This document shows positions 16,878-25,726 of a DNA stretch of 64,000 nt, piece by piece. The notes under the pieces are model-generated. The model saw only the letters and a list, made by a program, of their open reading frames with translations. It made no database searches and had not been told where the DNA came from. Source of the stretch: Casimicrobium huifangae (GTDB taxonomy: Bacteria > Pseudomonadota > Gammaproteobacteria > Burkholderiales > Casimicrobiaceae); contig NZ_CP041352.1 of the NCBI RefSeq assembly GCF_009746125.1, positions 1,391,847-1,455,846 on the forward strand, given 5' to 3'. Each line of letters starts with the position of its first letter. Within the stretch, counting starts at the first letter, position 1. A program made the position numbers and the translations under genes.

Positions 16878-17552
16878 ATGGCAGCGACTCTCACCACGCT
16901 GGCGCTGCTCTATCTGGCTGCGCTGATCATCCCCGGCCCCAATCTGTTGTTGCTGACGCATACCGCTGCGTCTGCCTCTCGTCGCGCGGCACTGGGCGTT
17001 GCGCTGGGCATTTCCACGGGTACCGTGATGTGGGTGGCGGTGGCCGTGTTCGGTGTGCAGCAAATTTTCGAAGCGGCTCCGGCGCTGCAGACCGCGCTGC
17101 GCGCCGTCGGCGGTGTCTACCTGCTGTATCTGGCGTGGGGGCTGTTTGGCTCGATTCGCCAACGCGACCAGGGTAGCCCGGCTGATCGCAGCAGGGATCG
17201 CGATGATCGTCAGGCGGCGACCGATGAGGCCGCCACGCCCCCGGCTGCGAGCAGCCGGGCGACGTTCTACCGCCGGGGTCTATTGACCAATCTCACCAAT
17301 CCGAAGTCAATGGCCTTCTGGACCAGCGTCGCCGTCGTCAGCCTTGATCCGCAGGCGACACTGGCGACTCGACTGGCGGCGGTAGCAATGGTTGGCTGCA
17401 TGGGTCTGGTCTATCACCTGAGCCTCGCCTGGCTGTTCTCGACAGCACCGGCGCAGCAAGCCTACCTGCGCGCCAAACCGGTGTTGTCCGCCATCACCGG
17501 CGCGATCATGACAGCGTTTGGTGTGCGCCTGTTGTGGAGTCTGCGCGGCTGA
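16878..17552 (+). CDS. LysE/RhtB-family exporter
   Basis: A 224-residue inner-membrane protein with about six hydrophobic spans. The family N-terminus IIPGPNLLLLTHTAA appears at residues 17-31, and the middle TNLTNPKSMAFWTS corresponds to the conserved NPK segment. It exports amino acids or derivatives, substrate unknown. A hydrophilic insert with RDRDDRQAATDE at about residues 105-117 makes the central loop longer than usual. It starts seven bases after the ABC ATPase stop, so it may share its transcript. Confidence 0.9.
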   Translation: MAATLTTLALLYLAALIIPGPNLLLLTHTAASASRRAALGVALGISTGTVMWVAVAVFGVQQIFEAAPALQTALRAVGGVYLLYLAWGLFGSIRQRDQGSPADRSRDRDDRQAATDEAATPPAASSRATFYRRGLLTNLTNPKSMAFWTSVAVVSLDPQATLATRLAAVAMVGCMGLVYHLSLAWLFSTAPAQQAYLRAKPVLSAITGAIMTAFGVRLLWSLRG

Positions 17553-17574
17553 CACGGTCGGCCGCGCGAAATGG

Positions 17575-18843
17575 ATGGAGCCCCGGCAGGCATCGCCGCT
17601 AACGCTGGCGATATTGCTTTCACTCGCCGCTGCGGTATCACTGGGTATCACCCGCTTTGCGTACGGGTTGCTGCTGCCGCCGATGCGTGCCGATCTCGGG
17701 TGGACGTACACGCTGGCGGGCAGCATGAACACCGCCAATGCCTTCGGCTACTTTGTCGGTGCGTTATGCACTCCCGCCTTGATGCGCCGCTGGGATGCGG
17801 CACGCGTGCTGCTGGTGGGTGCTTCTCTTGCCAGTTTTTTCATGGGCGCCAGCGGTTTTTTCACCGACAGCACGATGCTGTTGACGCAGCGCGCGCTGGC
17901 AGGCGCGGCAAGCGCGCTGGTGTTCGTTAGCGGTGGTGTGCTCGCCGCGAAGCTGGCGGTGCGGGCCAGCAGTGCCGGGCAGACGCAGCAGAGCGGGCTG
18001 GTGCTCGGTATCTACTACGGCGGCTCCGGCTTCGGCATTCTGCTTTCGGCGCTGGTGGTACCAGTGCTGCTCGCCGGTGCGGCACCGGGCGAACGCTGGC
18101 ATGGCTACGCCCCCTGGGCGTGGGCGTGGTGGGTGCTTGCGATCTTGTGCGCATTGGCCACGCTCGCACTGGTGCGACCGGTATCTGCTTTGCGCTCGCT
18201 CGTCGCACAGGGCAGCACCGTGGCGCGCCATGGGCGAGGTTTTCGCTACCGTGACCTCACGTTTGGGCTTGCAGGTTACGGGTGCTTTGGCGTTGGCTAT
18301 ATCGGCTACATGACGTTTGTGATTGCGCTGCTGCGCGAGCAGGGTGCCAGCACCGTGGCGGTAACCGTGTTCTACAGCCTGCTCGGCGTCGCTTGCATGG
18401 CGTCGTCGCGCATCTGGGCTGGTCTGCTTGATCGGCATCGCAGCGGCCGTGCACTGGCGACGCTGAACGCGTTGCTGGCGGCGGCCTGTGTGCTGCCCGC
18501 GTTGTCGTCGGAGTGGCCGGTGCTGCTGCTGTCAGGGGTCGTGTTTGGCGGGGTGTTCTTGTCGGTCGTCGCCTCGACCACGGCGCTGGTGCGACACAAC
18601 CTCGCACCGGTCGATTGGCCAGAGGGTATTGCCGCGTTCACCACCGTGTTTGCTGCGGGGCAGATCGTTGGGCCGGTTGTTGTTGGCTGGATTGTGGACG
18701 CATTCGCTTCGTCGTCACCAACCTTGAGCGCATCTGCCGACCATGCCGCCGCGTTGTCACGCGGACTGGTGTTCTCGGCCATCGCGCTGGCGCTTGGCGC
18801 GCTGCTCGCCAGCCGGCAACGTGCGTTGTCAGCTGCGATGTAG
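17575..18843 (+). CDS. Major facilitator transporter, YbfB/YjiJ family
   Basis: About 422 residues and twelve predicted helices. The N-terminus SLGITRFAYGLLLPPMRADL is the hallmark of the YbfB/YjiJ subgroup, whose substrates are unknown. A duplicated half begins around LTFGLAGYGCFGVGYIGYM. Start ATG 17575 is preferred over the GTG at 17518, which would overlap the LysE gene and adds cysteine-rich sequence without homology. Confidence 0.88.
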   Translation: MEPRQASPLTLAILLSLAAAVSLGITRFAYGLLLPPMRADLGWTYTLAGSMNTANAFGYFVGALCTPALMRRWDAARVLLVGASLASFFMGASGFFTDSTMLLTQRALAGAASALVFVSGGVLAAKLAVRASSAGQTQQSGLVLGIYYGGSGFGILLSALVVPVLLAGAAPGERWHGYAPWAWAWWVLAILCALATLALVRPVSALRSLVAQGSTVARHGRGFRYRDLTFGLAGYGCFGVGYIGYMTFVIALLREQGASTVAVTVFYSLLGVACMASSRIWAGLLDRHRSGRALATLNALLAAACVLPALSSEWPVLLLSGVVFGGVFLSVVASTTALVRHNLAPVDWPEGIAAFTTVFAAGQIVGPVVVGWIVDAFASSSPTLSASADHAAALSRGLVFSAIALALGALLASRQRALSAAM

Positions 18844-18902
18844 CTGATGCGGAAACCGGCGCAAGCTTGCCCGCGCAACCGGCGGTCGCTAGACTGCGCA
18901 AC

Positions 18903-19172
18903 ATGCCGCTCGTCACCTTTGCGCCACAACTGCAGCGCCACGTTCCCTGCCCACCACAACAAGTGCCGGCGGGTTCGCTGGATACGGTTCTGCGGACGGC
19001 GTTTATGGCTGCGCCGATGATCGAGCGCTACGTACTGGATGAGCAGGGCGCGGTGCGCAAGCATGTCGCCGTGTTCGTGAACAACGAGATGATTGCAAAG
19101 CGAAATGACTTGTCACAACCGTTGACCGATAGCGACGCGGTCTGGGTAATTCAGGCCTTGAGTGGGGGATGA
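18903..19172 (+). CDS. ThiS/MoaD-like ubiquitin-fold protein ending in Gly-Gly
   Basis: A small 89-residue protein. Its size, the beta-grasp-like pattern and the final WVIQALSGG match ThiS/MoaD sulfur carriers, whose C-terminal Gly-Gly is adenylated and thiocarboxylated or conjugated. The middle FVNNEMIAKRNDLSQPLTDSDAVWVI corresponds to the strand-turn before the tail (the N-D-L-x-x-P-L-x-D pattern of the family). It overlaps the next gene by four bases (ATGA), so the two proteins are translationally coupled. No thi or moa genes and no E1-like enzyme lie near, so a role in thiamin or molybdopterin synthesis is not supported by context. Confidence 0.82.
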   Translation: MPLVTFAPQLQRHVPCPPQQVPAGSLDTVLRTAFMAAPMIERYVLDEQGAVRKHVAVFVNNEMIAKRNDLSQPLTDSDAVWVIQALSGG

Positions 19173-20284
19173 CTATGGCGACCTTGTTGCTGGCTACACG
19201 CAAGGGTGTTTTCGTTGTTGAGCGCTCCCCAGTCAGCGGCTGGACGGTGATCGGGCATCACTTTCAGGGCGACGCCGTCACCCGCGTGTTCGCCGATCCG
19301 CGCGACGGGGCCTGGTATGCCGCATTGCGCCACGGCCACTACGGGGTCAAGCTGCAGAAAAGCCTGGACCGCGGTGCAAGCTGGACCGAAATTCCGGCGC
19401 CTGCCTTCCCCAGGAAACCTGAGCATGGTCCGTGGGCGAACGACGAAACGCCCTGGACGGTTGAGCTGGTTTGGGCGCTGGCGCCGGGCGCAGCCAATGA
19501 ACCGGGCGTGTTGTGGGCCGGCTGCATGCCAGCCGCTGTGTTCCGATCGGGAGACGGCGGTGCCAGTTGGCAGCTTTGCGAGAGTTTCTGGCTGGACGAG
19601 CGGCGCCGCGCGTGGATGGGTGGCGGCAATGATTATCCGGGCATGCACTCGGTGTGTGTTGACCCGCGCGACAGCCGCCATGTCACCGTCGCGATTTCCT
19701 GCGGTGGCGTGTGGACCACGCATGATGCCGGTGCGAAGTGGGAACTGATCGGCAAGGGGCTGGAGGCACCCTACACGCCGCCTGACCTGGCCTTCGATCC
19801 GAATGTGCAGGATGTGCACAGCATCTCCGCGTGTGCCGCAGAACCCGACGTGATTTGGGCGCAACACCATTGCGGCGTCTATCGCAGCGTGGATGGTGGT
19901 GTGAACTTCACACGCCTGCCCGCGCCCATGCCGGGTGACTTCGGCTTTGTGATTGTTGCCGACCCGGCAAACCCGCTGCGCGCCTGGGTGGTGCCGGCAG
20001 TTTCGGACGCGAACCGCTACGCCATTGATGGTGCGATGTGTGTCTGCCGCACCGACGATGGCGGCCAGACCTGGCAGCAGTTCCGCTCCGGATTGCCGCA
20101 ACACCACGCCTACCATCTGGTGTATCGCCACGGACTCGCACTGGCGCCCGCGACGGGCGGCGAGCGAACGCTGGCAATGGCGAGTACCACCGGCGGCGTA
20201 TGGATCAGTGATGACACCGGGGAGGCGTGGTCAACGCTTGACGCATCGCTGCCACCGGTTGCTGCCGTGACGTGGAGCGTGTAG
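19169..20284 (+). CDS. Asp-box (BNR) beta-propeller protein, sialidase-like fold
   Basis: A 371-residue protein with no signal peptide. Repeated Asp-box motifs are visible: SLDRGASWTEI, SGDGGASWQLC, THDAGAKWELI, SVDGGVNFTRL, TDDGGQTWQQF and SDDTGEAWSTL, that is six blades. Such propellers occur in sialidases but also in non-enzymatic proteins; the catalytic Arg triad and Tyr/Glu of sialidases are not evident. The likely role is ligand or partner binding in the cytoplasm. It is coupled to the ThiS/MoaD-like gene by a four-base overlap, suggesting the two act together. Start ATG 19169 or ATG 19175. Confidence 0.85.
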   Translation: MTMATLLLATRKGVFVVERSPVSGWTVIGHHFQGDAVTRVFADPRDGAWYAALRHGHYGVKLQKSLDRGASWTEIPAPAFPRKPEHGPWANDETPWTVELVWALAPGAANEPGVLWAGCMPAAVFRSGDGGASWQLCESFWLDERRRAWMGGGNDYPGMHSVCVDPRDSRHVTVAISCGGVWTTHDAGAKWELIGKGLEAPYTPPDLAFDPNVQDVHSISACAAEPDVIWAQHHCGVYRSVDGGVNFTRLPAPMPGDFGFVIVADPANPLRAWVVPAVSDANRYAIDGAMCVCRTDDGGQTWQQFRSGLPQHHAYHLVYRHGLALAPATGGERTLAMASTTGGVWISDDTGEAWSTLDASLPPVAAVTWSV

Positions 20285-22002
20285 TCGCGGGCGCGTTGCA
20301 CGCGCCCGGCGCGCATGCGACGGGGTCGCCTGACGACTCTGATTCGAGAACCACCATCGGATTGCGGCACGCAACACCGTTGGCAATTGCGACTGATTGG
20401 CGGGCTGCGGCAACGCTGACGGGTATCACCGATGAAGCCGCACTTGCAGGTCTGTGTGCCGCACTGCTGCCGTCCGCCACGGTCGTATCAGCCAGGGAAA
20501 GAGCGCTGCTCGCTGCGATATCGTCACAGCCTGTCGCGACGACCGCCATTGATCGCACAATATCGGCGATACAACAAGGCACCGATCCACTCGGTGAGTG
20601 CTTGCTGGCACTGCGTCCTGCCGCGCAGCGCCGGGCTGATGGCGCCGTCTACACCCCTGCAACGATCCTCGCACCGATGATCGCGTGGCTGCGCACGCAG
20701 GGTAAGCCGGTTCGCGTGGTCGACCCTGGTGCTGGGTCAGGCCGGTTCATTCTCGCCGCTGGTGCTGCGTTCGATAACGCGCAATTGATTGCGGTCGAAA
20801 CTGACCCCTTGGCGGCGCTGGTGCTGCGCACCAACCTGCATCTGCGCGGCATGACAACGCGCAGTCAAGTCCTGGTCGACGACTACCGGCGGATCAAACT
20901 GCCAAAGATCGCGGGTATGACCGCGTTCGTGGGCAACCCACCCTATGTGCGTCACCATCACATCGGCGCGCGCTGGAAGCGCTGGTACACCCGCAACTTC
21001 AAGACGCTCGGTATTCACGCGAGTGCAATGGCAGGGTTGCATCTGCATTTCTTCCTGAAGACCGCTCTGTTGGCCAGCGCCAACGACGTTGGTACGTTTG
21101 TCACGTCGGCTGAGTGGCTGGACGTGAACTATGGCGCTGCGCTGCGCAAGCTGTTGACGCAGCATCTGGGCGTGGTCGGGCTGCATGTGCTCGCGCCGGC
21201 TGTCGAGGGCTTCTCCGGTACGGCTACCACCACGGCCATCAGCTGCTTCCGGGGGGCCGCGCCGCAGACGTCCGTTCGCGTCCGCGCGGTGAATAGTCTG
21301 ACCGAACTGGCGGCTCTGGATTCCGGCGCCGTCGTCCTGCCAGCGCAGCTCGACGCCGCAACACGCTGGTCCTCTGTCATTTATCCAGTGCAAGCACGCG
21401 ACAGCGACACCGTGCCGCTTGGCGAGCTGTTTCGCGTGCTGCGCGGACAGGTGACCGGCGCCAACCGCGTCTGGGTATTCGGCGACGATCGTCCATCCCT
21501 ACCGGACAGCGTCCTGATCCCCACGATTACGCGCGCGCAGGATCTCATTCGGGTGGCGGACCGGCTGGAGTCCACCGCCAGCCTGCGTCGCGTCGTTGAT
21601 CTTGCTCCCGACCTCGATTGCTATGTCGGCGACGAGCGGGAGCAAATTGATGCCTATTTGACGTGGGCCAGACGCCATCGTGCCGACCAGGGTTACATCG
21701 CGCGGCATCGGCGCGCGTGGTGGTCGGTTGGCCTGCGGGAACCGGCGCCGATCTTGTGCACCTACATGGCCCGTCGAGCGCCGCAATTTACGCTGAATGT
21801 TGGCGAGGCCCGGCACATCAACGTGGCGCACGGGCTGTATCCGCGCCAGCCGATGAGTGAACGCCAACTGGCCGCCATCGTCGAATGGCTCAATCGCAAC
21901 GTTGAGGTGGGCAGCGGCCGCACGTACGCCTGGGGACTGATCAAGTTTGAGCCGAAAGAGGTACAGCAATTGCGCATCCCGGCTCACCTCGCATCCGGAT
22001 AG
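20272..22002 (+). CDS. N6-adenine DNA methyltransferase, TaqI/Eco57I-like, apparently orphan
   Basis: A 576-residue protein. The N-terminal 130 residues are unclear. The methyltransferase core follows: the GAVYTP segment near residue 125, AdoMet motif I VVDPGAGSGRF (about residue 148) and catalytic motif IV FVGNPPYVRHHH (about residue 221). The C-terminal half resembles a TaqI-type target-recognition domain (GLREPAPILCTYMARRAPQF, then INVAHGLYPR). It transfers a methyl group to adenine N6 in a specific site. There is no nuclease motif in the chain and no restriction partner adjacent. The start is probably GTG 20272, overlapping the propeller gene by 13 bases; a TTG a few codons later is possible. 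Confidence 0.85.
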   Translation: MERVVAGALHAPGAHATGSPDDSDSRTTIGLRHATPLAIATDWRAAATLTGITDEAALAGLCAALLPSATVVSARERALLAAISSQPVATTAIDRTISAIQQGTDPLGECLLALRPAAQRRADGAVYTPATILAPMIAWLRTQGKPVRVVDPGAGSGRFILAAGAAFDNAQLIAVETDPLAALVLRTNLHLRGMTTRSQVLVDDYRRIKLPKIAGMTAFVGNPPYVRHHHIGARWKRWYTRNFKTLGIHASAMAGLHLHFFLKTALLASANDVGTFVTSAEWLDVNYGAALRKLLTQHLGVVGLHVLAPAVEGFSGTATTTAISCFRGAAPQTSVRVRAVNSLTELAALDSGAVVLPAQLDAATRWSSVIYPVQARDSDTVPLGELFRVLRGQVTGANRVWVFGDDRPSLPDSVLIPTITRAQDLIRVADRLESTASLRRVVDLAPDLDCYVGDEREQIDAYLTWARRHRADQGYIARHRRAWWSVGLREPAPILCTYMARRAPQFTLNVGEARHINVAHGLYPRQPMSERQLAAIVEWLNRNVEVGSGRTYAWGLIKFEPKEVQQLRIPAHLASG

Positions 22003-22007
22003 CTGCT

Positions 22008-22173
22008 AAGGAAAGGCTGAACAAGTCTCCGCGAAGCTGCGCGCGGCGGATTGGGATGGATGGCGAGGCGCAAAACGCAGTCGTAGCGGGGCTACGACGA
22101 GGCTTTGCAACGAAGCCAGCCGCCCAAGTCCGGCGATGCGCGGCTCGTGAGGGACTTGTTCAGCGTTTCCCTA
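22008..22173. repeat. Palindrome-ended intergenic element
   Basis: About 165 bp bounded by AAAGGCTGAACAAGTC (about 22012-22027) and its inverse GACTTGTTCAGCGTTTCCC (about 22153-22171). A small hairpin CGTAGCGGGGCTACG lies inside (22082-22096). It is non-coding and sits between the methyltransferase stop and the peptidase promoter. It looks like a REP or MITE-type repeat; no second copy was found in this window. Confidence 0.65.
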
Positions 22174-22251
22174 ACTCCGGTACCGGGCGCCGTTGCGATG
22201 GCTCGGCCTGTCTACACTCACTGAATCATTCCCATCAAGAGGCACTGCGTC

Positions 22252-23739
22252 ATGCGCATCGCAATCGGCGGCTTCCAGCACGAAACCAATACCTTTGCGC
22301 CATCGCGTGCGACCTACGAGCGCTTTGTGCAGGGCGGCGGCTGGCCGCCAGTGTCGATTGGCGACGAGATCTTCGAGCGCTTCCAGAACCAGAACATCCC
22401 GATCTCGGGCTTCATGAAGGAGATCGGCGCGGCGCATACGCTGATCCCGACTGCATGGGCCGCCGCCAGCCCGAGTGCGCAGGTGACCGATGACGCCTTC
22501 GAGCGCATCGCGGGCGCGATCTGCGACGGCATCCGCAAGGCCAACGCTGACATGGTCTACCTCGACCTGCACGGCGCTATGGTGACTGATTCGCACGCCG
22601 ATGGCGAAGGCGAGCTGCTGCGTCGCGTGCGCGCGATCGTTGGCCCCAAAGTGCCGGTCGCAGTGAGCCTGGATCTGCACTCGAACACCACGCCGGCGAT
22701 GTTCGCCAACAGCGAATTGCTGGTGGCCTATCGCACCTATCCGCATATCGACATGGCGGAAACCGGTGCCCGTGCGGCGTTCTACCTGAAGCAGCGCATC
22801 GGTGGCATGGCGGCGCCCAAGGTGGCGTGGCGGGTGTTGCCCTACCTCATTCCGATTACTGCGCAATGCACCGACCTGTTCCCCGGCAACGACATCTACA
22901 CGCTGGTTGGCCAACTTGAATCAAACGACGTGCCGAGCGCGTCGTTCACGCCCGGCTTTCCGGCTGCGGACTTCGACGGCTGTGCGCCCGTGGTGTGGGC
23001 CTATGGCGTGAATGACGCTGCAGCGGCAGACGCCGCAAGCAAGCTTGAGCGACGGGTGCTGGCGGCGGAGGGTGAGTGGGACGCCCGCGTGCTCAGTGCG
23101 GTCGAAGCGGTACGCGAGGCACAGCTGATCGCCAGCACAGCGCGCAAGCCGGTAGTGATTGCCGACACCCAGGACAACCCCGGTGCGGGTGGCGACAGTG
23201 ACACCATGGGCATGGTGCGTGCGCTGCTCGAATGCCGTGCCGAACGCGCGGCGACCGGGTTGATCGTGGATGGCGCGGCAGCGAAAGCGGCGCATGAAGT
23301 TGGCGTGGGCAAAACGCTCAACTTTGCGCTCGGTGGCAAGAGCCGCATTCCCGGCGATTCGCCGCTGGAACTGCCGTGGACGGTGGAAGCGCTGCACGAA
23401 GGCAACTTCGCCGCGACCGGGCCGTTCTATCGCGGCATGAAGATGCGCCTCGGGCCGTCGGCCTGCCTGCGCTATCAGGGCGTGCGCATCGTCGTTGCCA
23501 CCTACAAGACGCAACTGGCCGATCAGGCAATGTATCGCTACGTGGGTATCGAGCCGACCGAGCAGGCGATTCTGGTCAACAAAAGCTCAGTGCACTTCCG
23601 CGCCGACTTCACGCCGATTGCGGAGAAGATTCTGGTGGCCAAGGCGCCCGGCCCGATGGCAGCAGACCCGGCCGATTTGCCGTGGCGGCACTTGCCGCGT
23701 GGCATTCGTCTGCATCCATTCGGCAAGCCGTTTGCGTGA
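22252..23739 (+). CDS. M81-family metallopeptidase, MlrC-like
   Basis: A 495-residue zinc peptidase of the MlrC (microcystinase C) family, full length. The N-terminus IAIGGFQHETNTFAP is the family signature. Metal-site candidates are Asp and His in VYLDLHGAMVTDS, VSLDLHSNTTPAMF and YRTYPHIDMAETG. The C-terminal MlrC_C domain contains ADTQDNPGAGGDSDTMGM. Proteins of this family hydrolyse small peptides or cyclic amide compounds; microcystin degradation is known for only a few, so the substrate here is unknown. It stands alone. The 249-base upstream gap is mostly the palindromic element. Confidence 0.92.
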   Translation: MRIAIGGFQHETNTFAPSRATYERFVQGGGWPPVSIGDEIFERFQNQNIPISGFMKEIGAAHTLIPTAWAAASPSAQVTDDAFERIAGAICDGIRKANADMVYLDLHGAMVTDSHADGEGELLRRVRAIVGPKVPVAVSLDLHSNTTPAMFANSELLVAYRTYPHIDMAETGARAAFYLKQRIGGMAAPKVAWRVLPYLIPITAQCTDLFPGNDIYTLVGQLESNDVPSASFTPGFPAADFDGCAPVVWAYGVNDAAAADAASKLERRVLAAEGEWDARVLSAVEAVREAQLIASTARKPVVIADTQDNPGAGGDSDTMGMVRALLECRAERAATGLIVDGAAAKAAHEVGVGKTLNFALGGKSRIPGDSPLELPWTVEALHEGNFAATGPFYRGMKMRLGPSACLRYQGVRIVVATYKTQLADQAMYRYVGIEPTEQAILVNKSSVHFRADFTPIAEKILVAKAPGPMAADPADLPWRHLPRGIRLHPFGKPFA

Positions 23740-23845
23740 TGTCTGTTGTGTTGGCCGACGTTTGACCGCGGTCATGCAGGGCGACAGCGATCCTGCTTAG
23801 ACTTACGATTCCGAACTGTTTTTGTTTTTTGCCCGGAGGATTGCC

Positions 23846-24268
23846 ATGAAAGTTCTGCTCGCCGTTGACGGTAGTGACGACACCAAGAAGATGCTCGCCT
23901 ATCTCGCCACGCATGAGGACTTGCTTGGCAAGGCGCCACAATATGTGGTGCTCAACGTGCAGATGGCCATTCCGGCGCGCGCAGCAAAGGCAGTTGGCAA
24001 GGATACGGTGCAGGAGTACCACCAGGCAGAAGCCGATGCCGTGCTCGGGCCGGTGTGCAAGTTCCTTGATCGCCATGAAGCCAAGTACACGTCGAGCTTT
24101 CGCGTCGGTCACGCCGCCGAAGAGATTCTGCGCGCGGCAAAGAAAGCCAAAGTCGATCTGATTGTGATGGGTTCGCGCGGCCGCGGTGGCATTGGCTCGC
24201 TGCTGCTGGGCTCAGTGGCACAGTCGGTGCTCGCGGCCAGCGATTGCCCGGTGATGGTGGTGCGCTGA
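23846..24268 (+). CDS. Universal stress protein, UspA family
   Basis: A 140-residue ATP-binding Usp fold. The N-terminal VLLAVDGSDDTKKML carries the conserved Asp. The ATP loop near the C-terminus is GSRGRGGIGSLLLGSVAQSV (pattern G-2x-G-9x-G-S), and the chain ends DCPVMVVR. Start ATG 23846 is chosen because of the GGAGG at 23835. A single gene, presumably induced by growth arrest or stress; no operator was recognised. Confidence 0.93.
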   Translation: MKVLLAVDGSDDTKKMLAYLATHEDLLGKAPQYVVLNVQMAIPARAAKAVGKDTVQEYHQAEADAVLGPVCKFLDRHEAKYTSSFRVGHAAEEILRAAKKAKVDLIVMGSRGRGGIGSLLLGSVAQSVLAASDCPVMVVR

Positions 24269-24367
24269 GGACACGGCGCGCCGCCGCGCAGACTGGCGGT
24301 TGATGCGGTCAAGGCGTCTGTAGTTCGAAGCGCCTGCGACGCGTTCAGCAGCAGGCATTTCGTCCCC

Positions 24368-24487
24368 GTGACTTTTGGTTGCAAGCCTTATCCAATAGGG
24401 GCTGGCGGCCTGATTTGTCAAAAGTCGATAATCAATAAAATTAGCGATCAGGCCCGGTGCAGTATGGCTTTCGCAGAAAAGCTGTCA
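24368..24487. repeat. Dispersed palindromic repeat, copy between convergent genes
   Basis: The left arm ACTTTTGGTTGCAAGCC (from 24371) runs on to GGGGCTGGCGGCC. The core is CAAAAGTCGATAATC at 24419-24433, and the inverse right arm GGCTTTCGCAGAAAAGCTGTCA ends at 24487. The right edge coincides with the TGA stop (24485-24487) of the leftward exporter gene. Same spacing from GGGCT to AGTCGAT (about 20) as the other copies. Confidence 0.75.
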
Positions 24488-25726
24488 GGTCGCCCGGGCG
24501 CTGGTTGCGGGTGCATGCGCCCTTCGCACCAGAACCCAGGCCGACAGCGCGATCAGCGTCCCGCCGGTGGCGTTGGTCAGCACCAGCGGCCACGCGCTGA
24601 CGCCAAGGAAGGGCGCAATCGCCTGCCCGACAATGAAGGCGGCAAGCATCATCAAGAAGCCCGAGATCGCCGCTGCGCGCCCGGCGTGCTGCGGGAAGCC
24701 GGCGACCGAGCCCGCCTGGCCGCAGGGCTGGTTAACGCCGTGCCCGATCGCGATCAGATACTGACCCGCGATCATCGCCCACGCCTGCGGTGCACCTGCC
24801 ACCAGCGCCACGGCCAGCATCAGCAAGCCACCGGCGATCGAGAAGCGTGAGCTCACACTCACCGCGCGGTCGGGCGTGCGCTGCTTGAGCAGATGCCGGC
24901 ACCAGTAGGTCCCCGCAATGTAGGACAGGCTGTTACCGGCCAGCACCAGACCGCAGCCGAGCGGCGAAAAGCCAAACACCTTGATGTAGACGAAGCCCGA
25001 CGAGAGCAGGAAGCAGAACAGCGTGCTGTAGCTCGCCGCGAGCACCGCAGTCCAGGCGCGGAAGCGCGCATCGCCGAGCACGGCGCGGGTGGCGCTGACC
25101 TCGGCGTCAGCATCAGGCACCGGTGTTCTGGGCGGCAGGGATTCGCCGAAGAAGAACCACACCCAGGCAAACACCGCCATGCCAAATATGCCGAGCGCAA
25201 CGAACGCGGCGTGCCACGAAAACTGCGCCACCACCAGTGCCCCGACCAGCGGCGCCGACAGGGCAAAGATGCCGAGCCCGGTGAGCCCGCGCGACAAGGC
25301 CTTGGCGCCCTCCACCGGTGTGTAGAGGTCGCGCACCGATGCGCGGGCGCACACCACCAGCGCGGCCATCGCCGCGCCTTGCAGGCAGCGGCAAACCACC
25401 AGCGCGGCGAGCGAAGTGACCCAGGCACCGGCGAACGAGGTCAGTGCGTAGGCGGCACAGCCTGCCAGCAGCACCGGTCGCCGGCCAAAGCGGTCCGACA
25501 GTGGGCCAAGGATTAGTTGTGCGGCACCAAACGCGAGCGTCAGGCCGGTGAGCGTCAGCGCCGGATTGCCCAGCTCCGCCGCGATCGCCGGCAGTGCGGG
25601 CAGGTAGAGATCCGTCGCAATGGGCTGGCTGCCGAGCAGCAGCGCCAGCAGAACGATGTAGTGCGGTTCGGAGAATTTGCGGCTGGGCGTGGCAGCGCGG
25701 CGGGCGTCACTCAATTGTGGAACCAC
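24485..25726 (-). CDS. Bcr/CflA-family drug-resistance transporter (MFS)
   Basis: About 413 residues (up to 429 if started at 25774), twelve helices. The N-terminal SQPIATDLYLPALPAIAAEL is the Bcr/CflA signature, and the loop 2-3 motif GPLSDRFGRRPVLLAG is present. Proton-driven efflux of small toxic molecules is the family role. The GTG at 25726 is a likely start and overlaps the Anbu gene end by 16 bases; an ATG at 25774 would overlap it by 64. The overlap suggests it is co-transcribed after the Anbu gene. Its stop codon lies at the edge of a palindromic repeat. Confidence 0.88.
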   Translation of the reverse strand: MVPQLSDARRAATPSRKFSEPHYIVLLALLLGSQPIATDLYLPALPAIAAELGNPALTLTGLTLAFGAAQLILGPLSDRFGRRPVLLAGCAAYALTSFAGAWVTSLAALVVCRCLQGAAMAALVVCARASVRDLYTPVEGAKALSRGLTGLGIFALSAPLVGALVVAQFSWHAAFVALGIFGMAVFAWVWFFFGESLPPRTPVPDADAEVSATRAVLGDARFRAWTAVLAASYSTLFCFLLSSGFVYIKVFGFSPLGCGLVLAGNSLSYIAGTYWCRHLLKQRTPDRAVSVSSRFSIAGGLLMLAVALVAGAPQAWAMIAGQYLIAIGHGVNQPCGQAGSVAGFPQHAGRAAAISGFLMMLAAFIVGQAIAPFLGVSAWPLVLTNATGGTLIALSAWVLVRRAHAPATSARAT

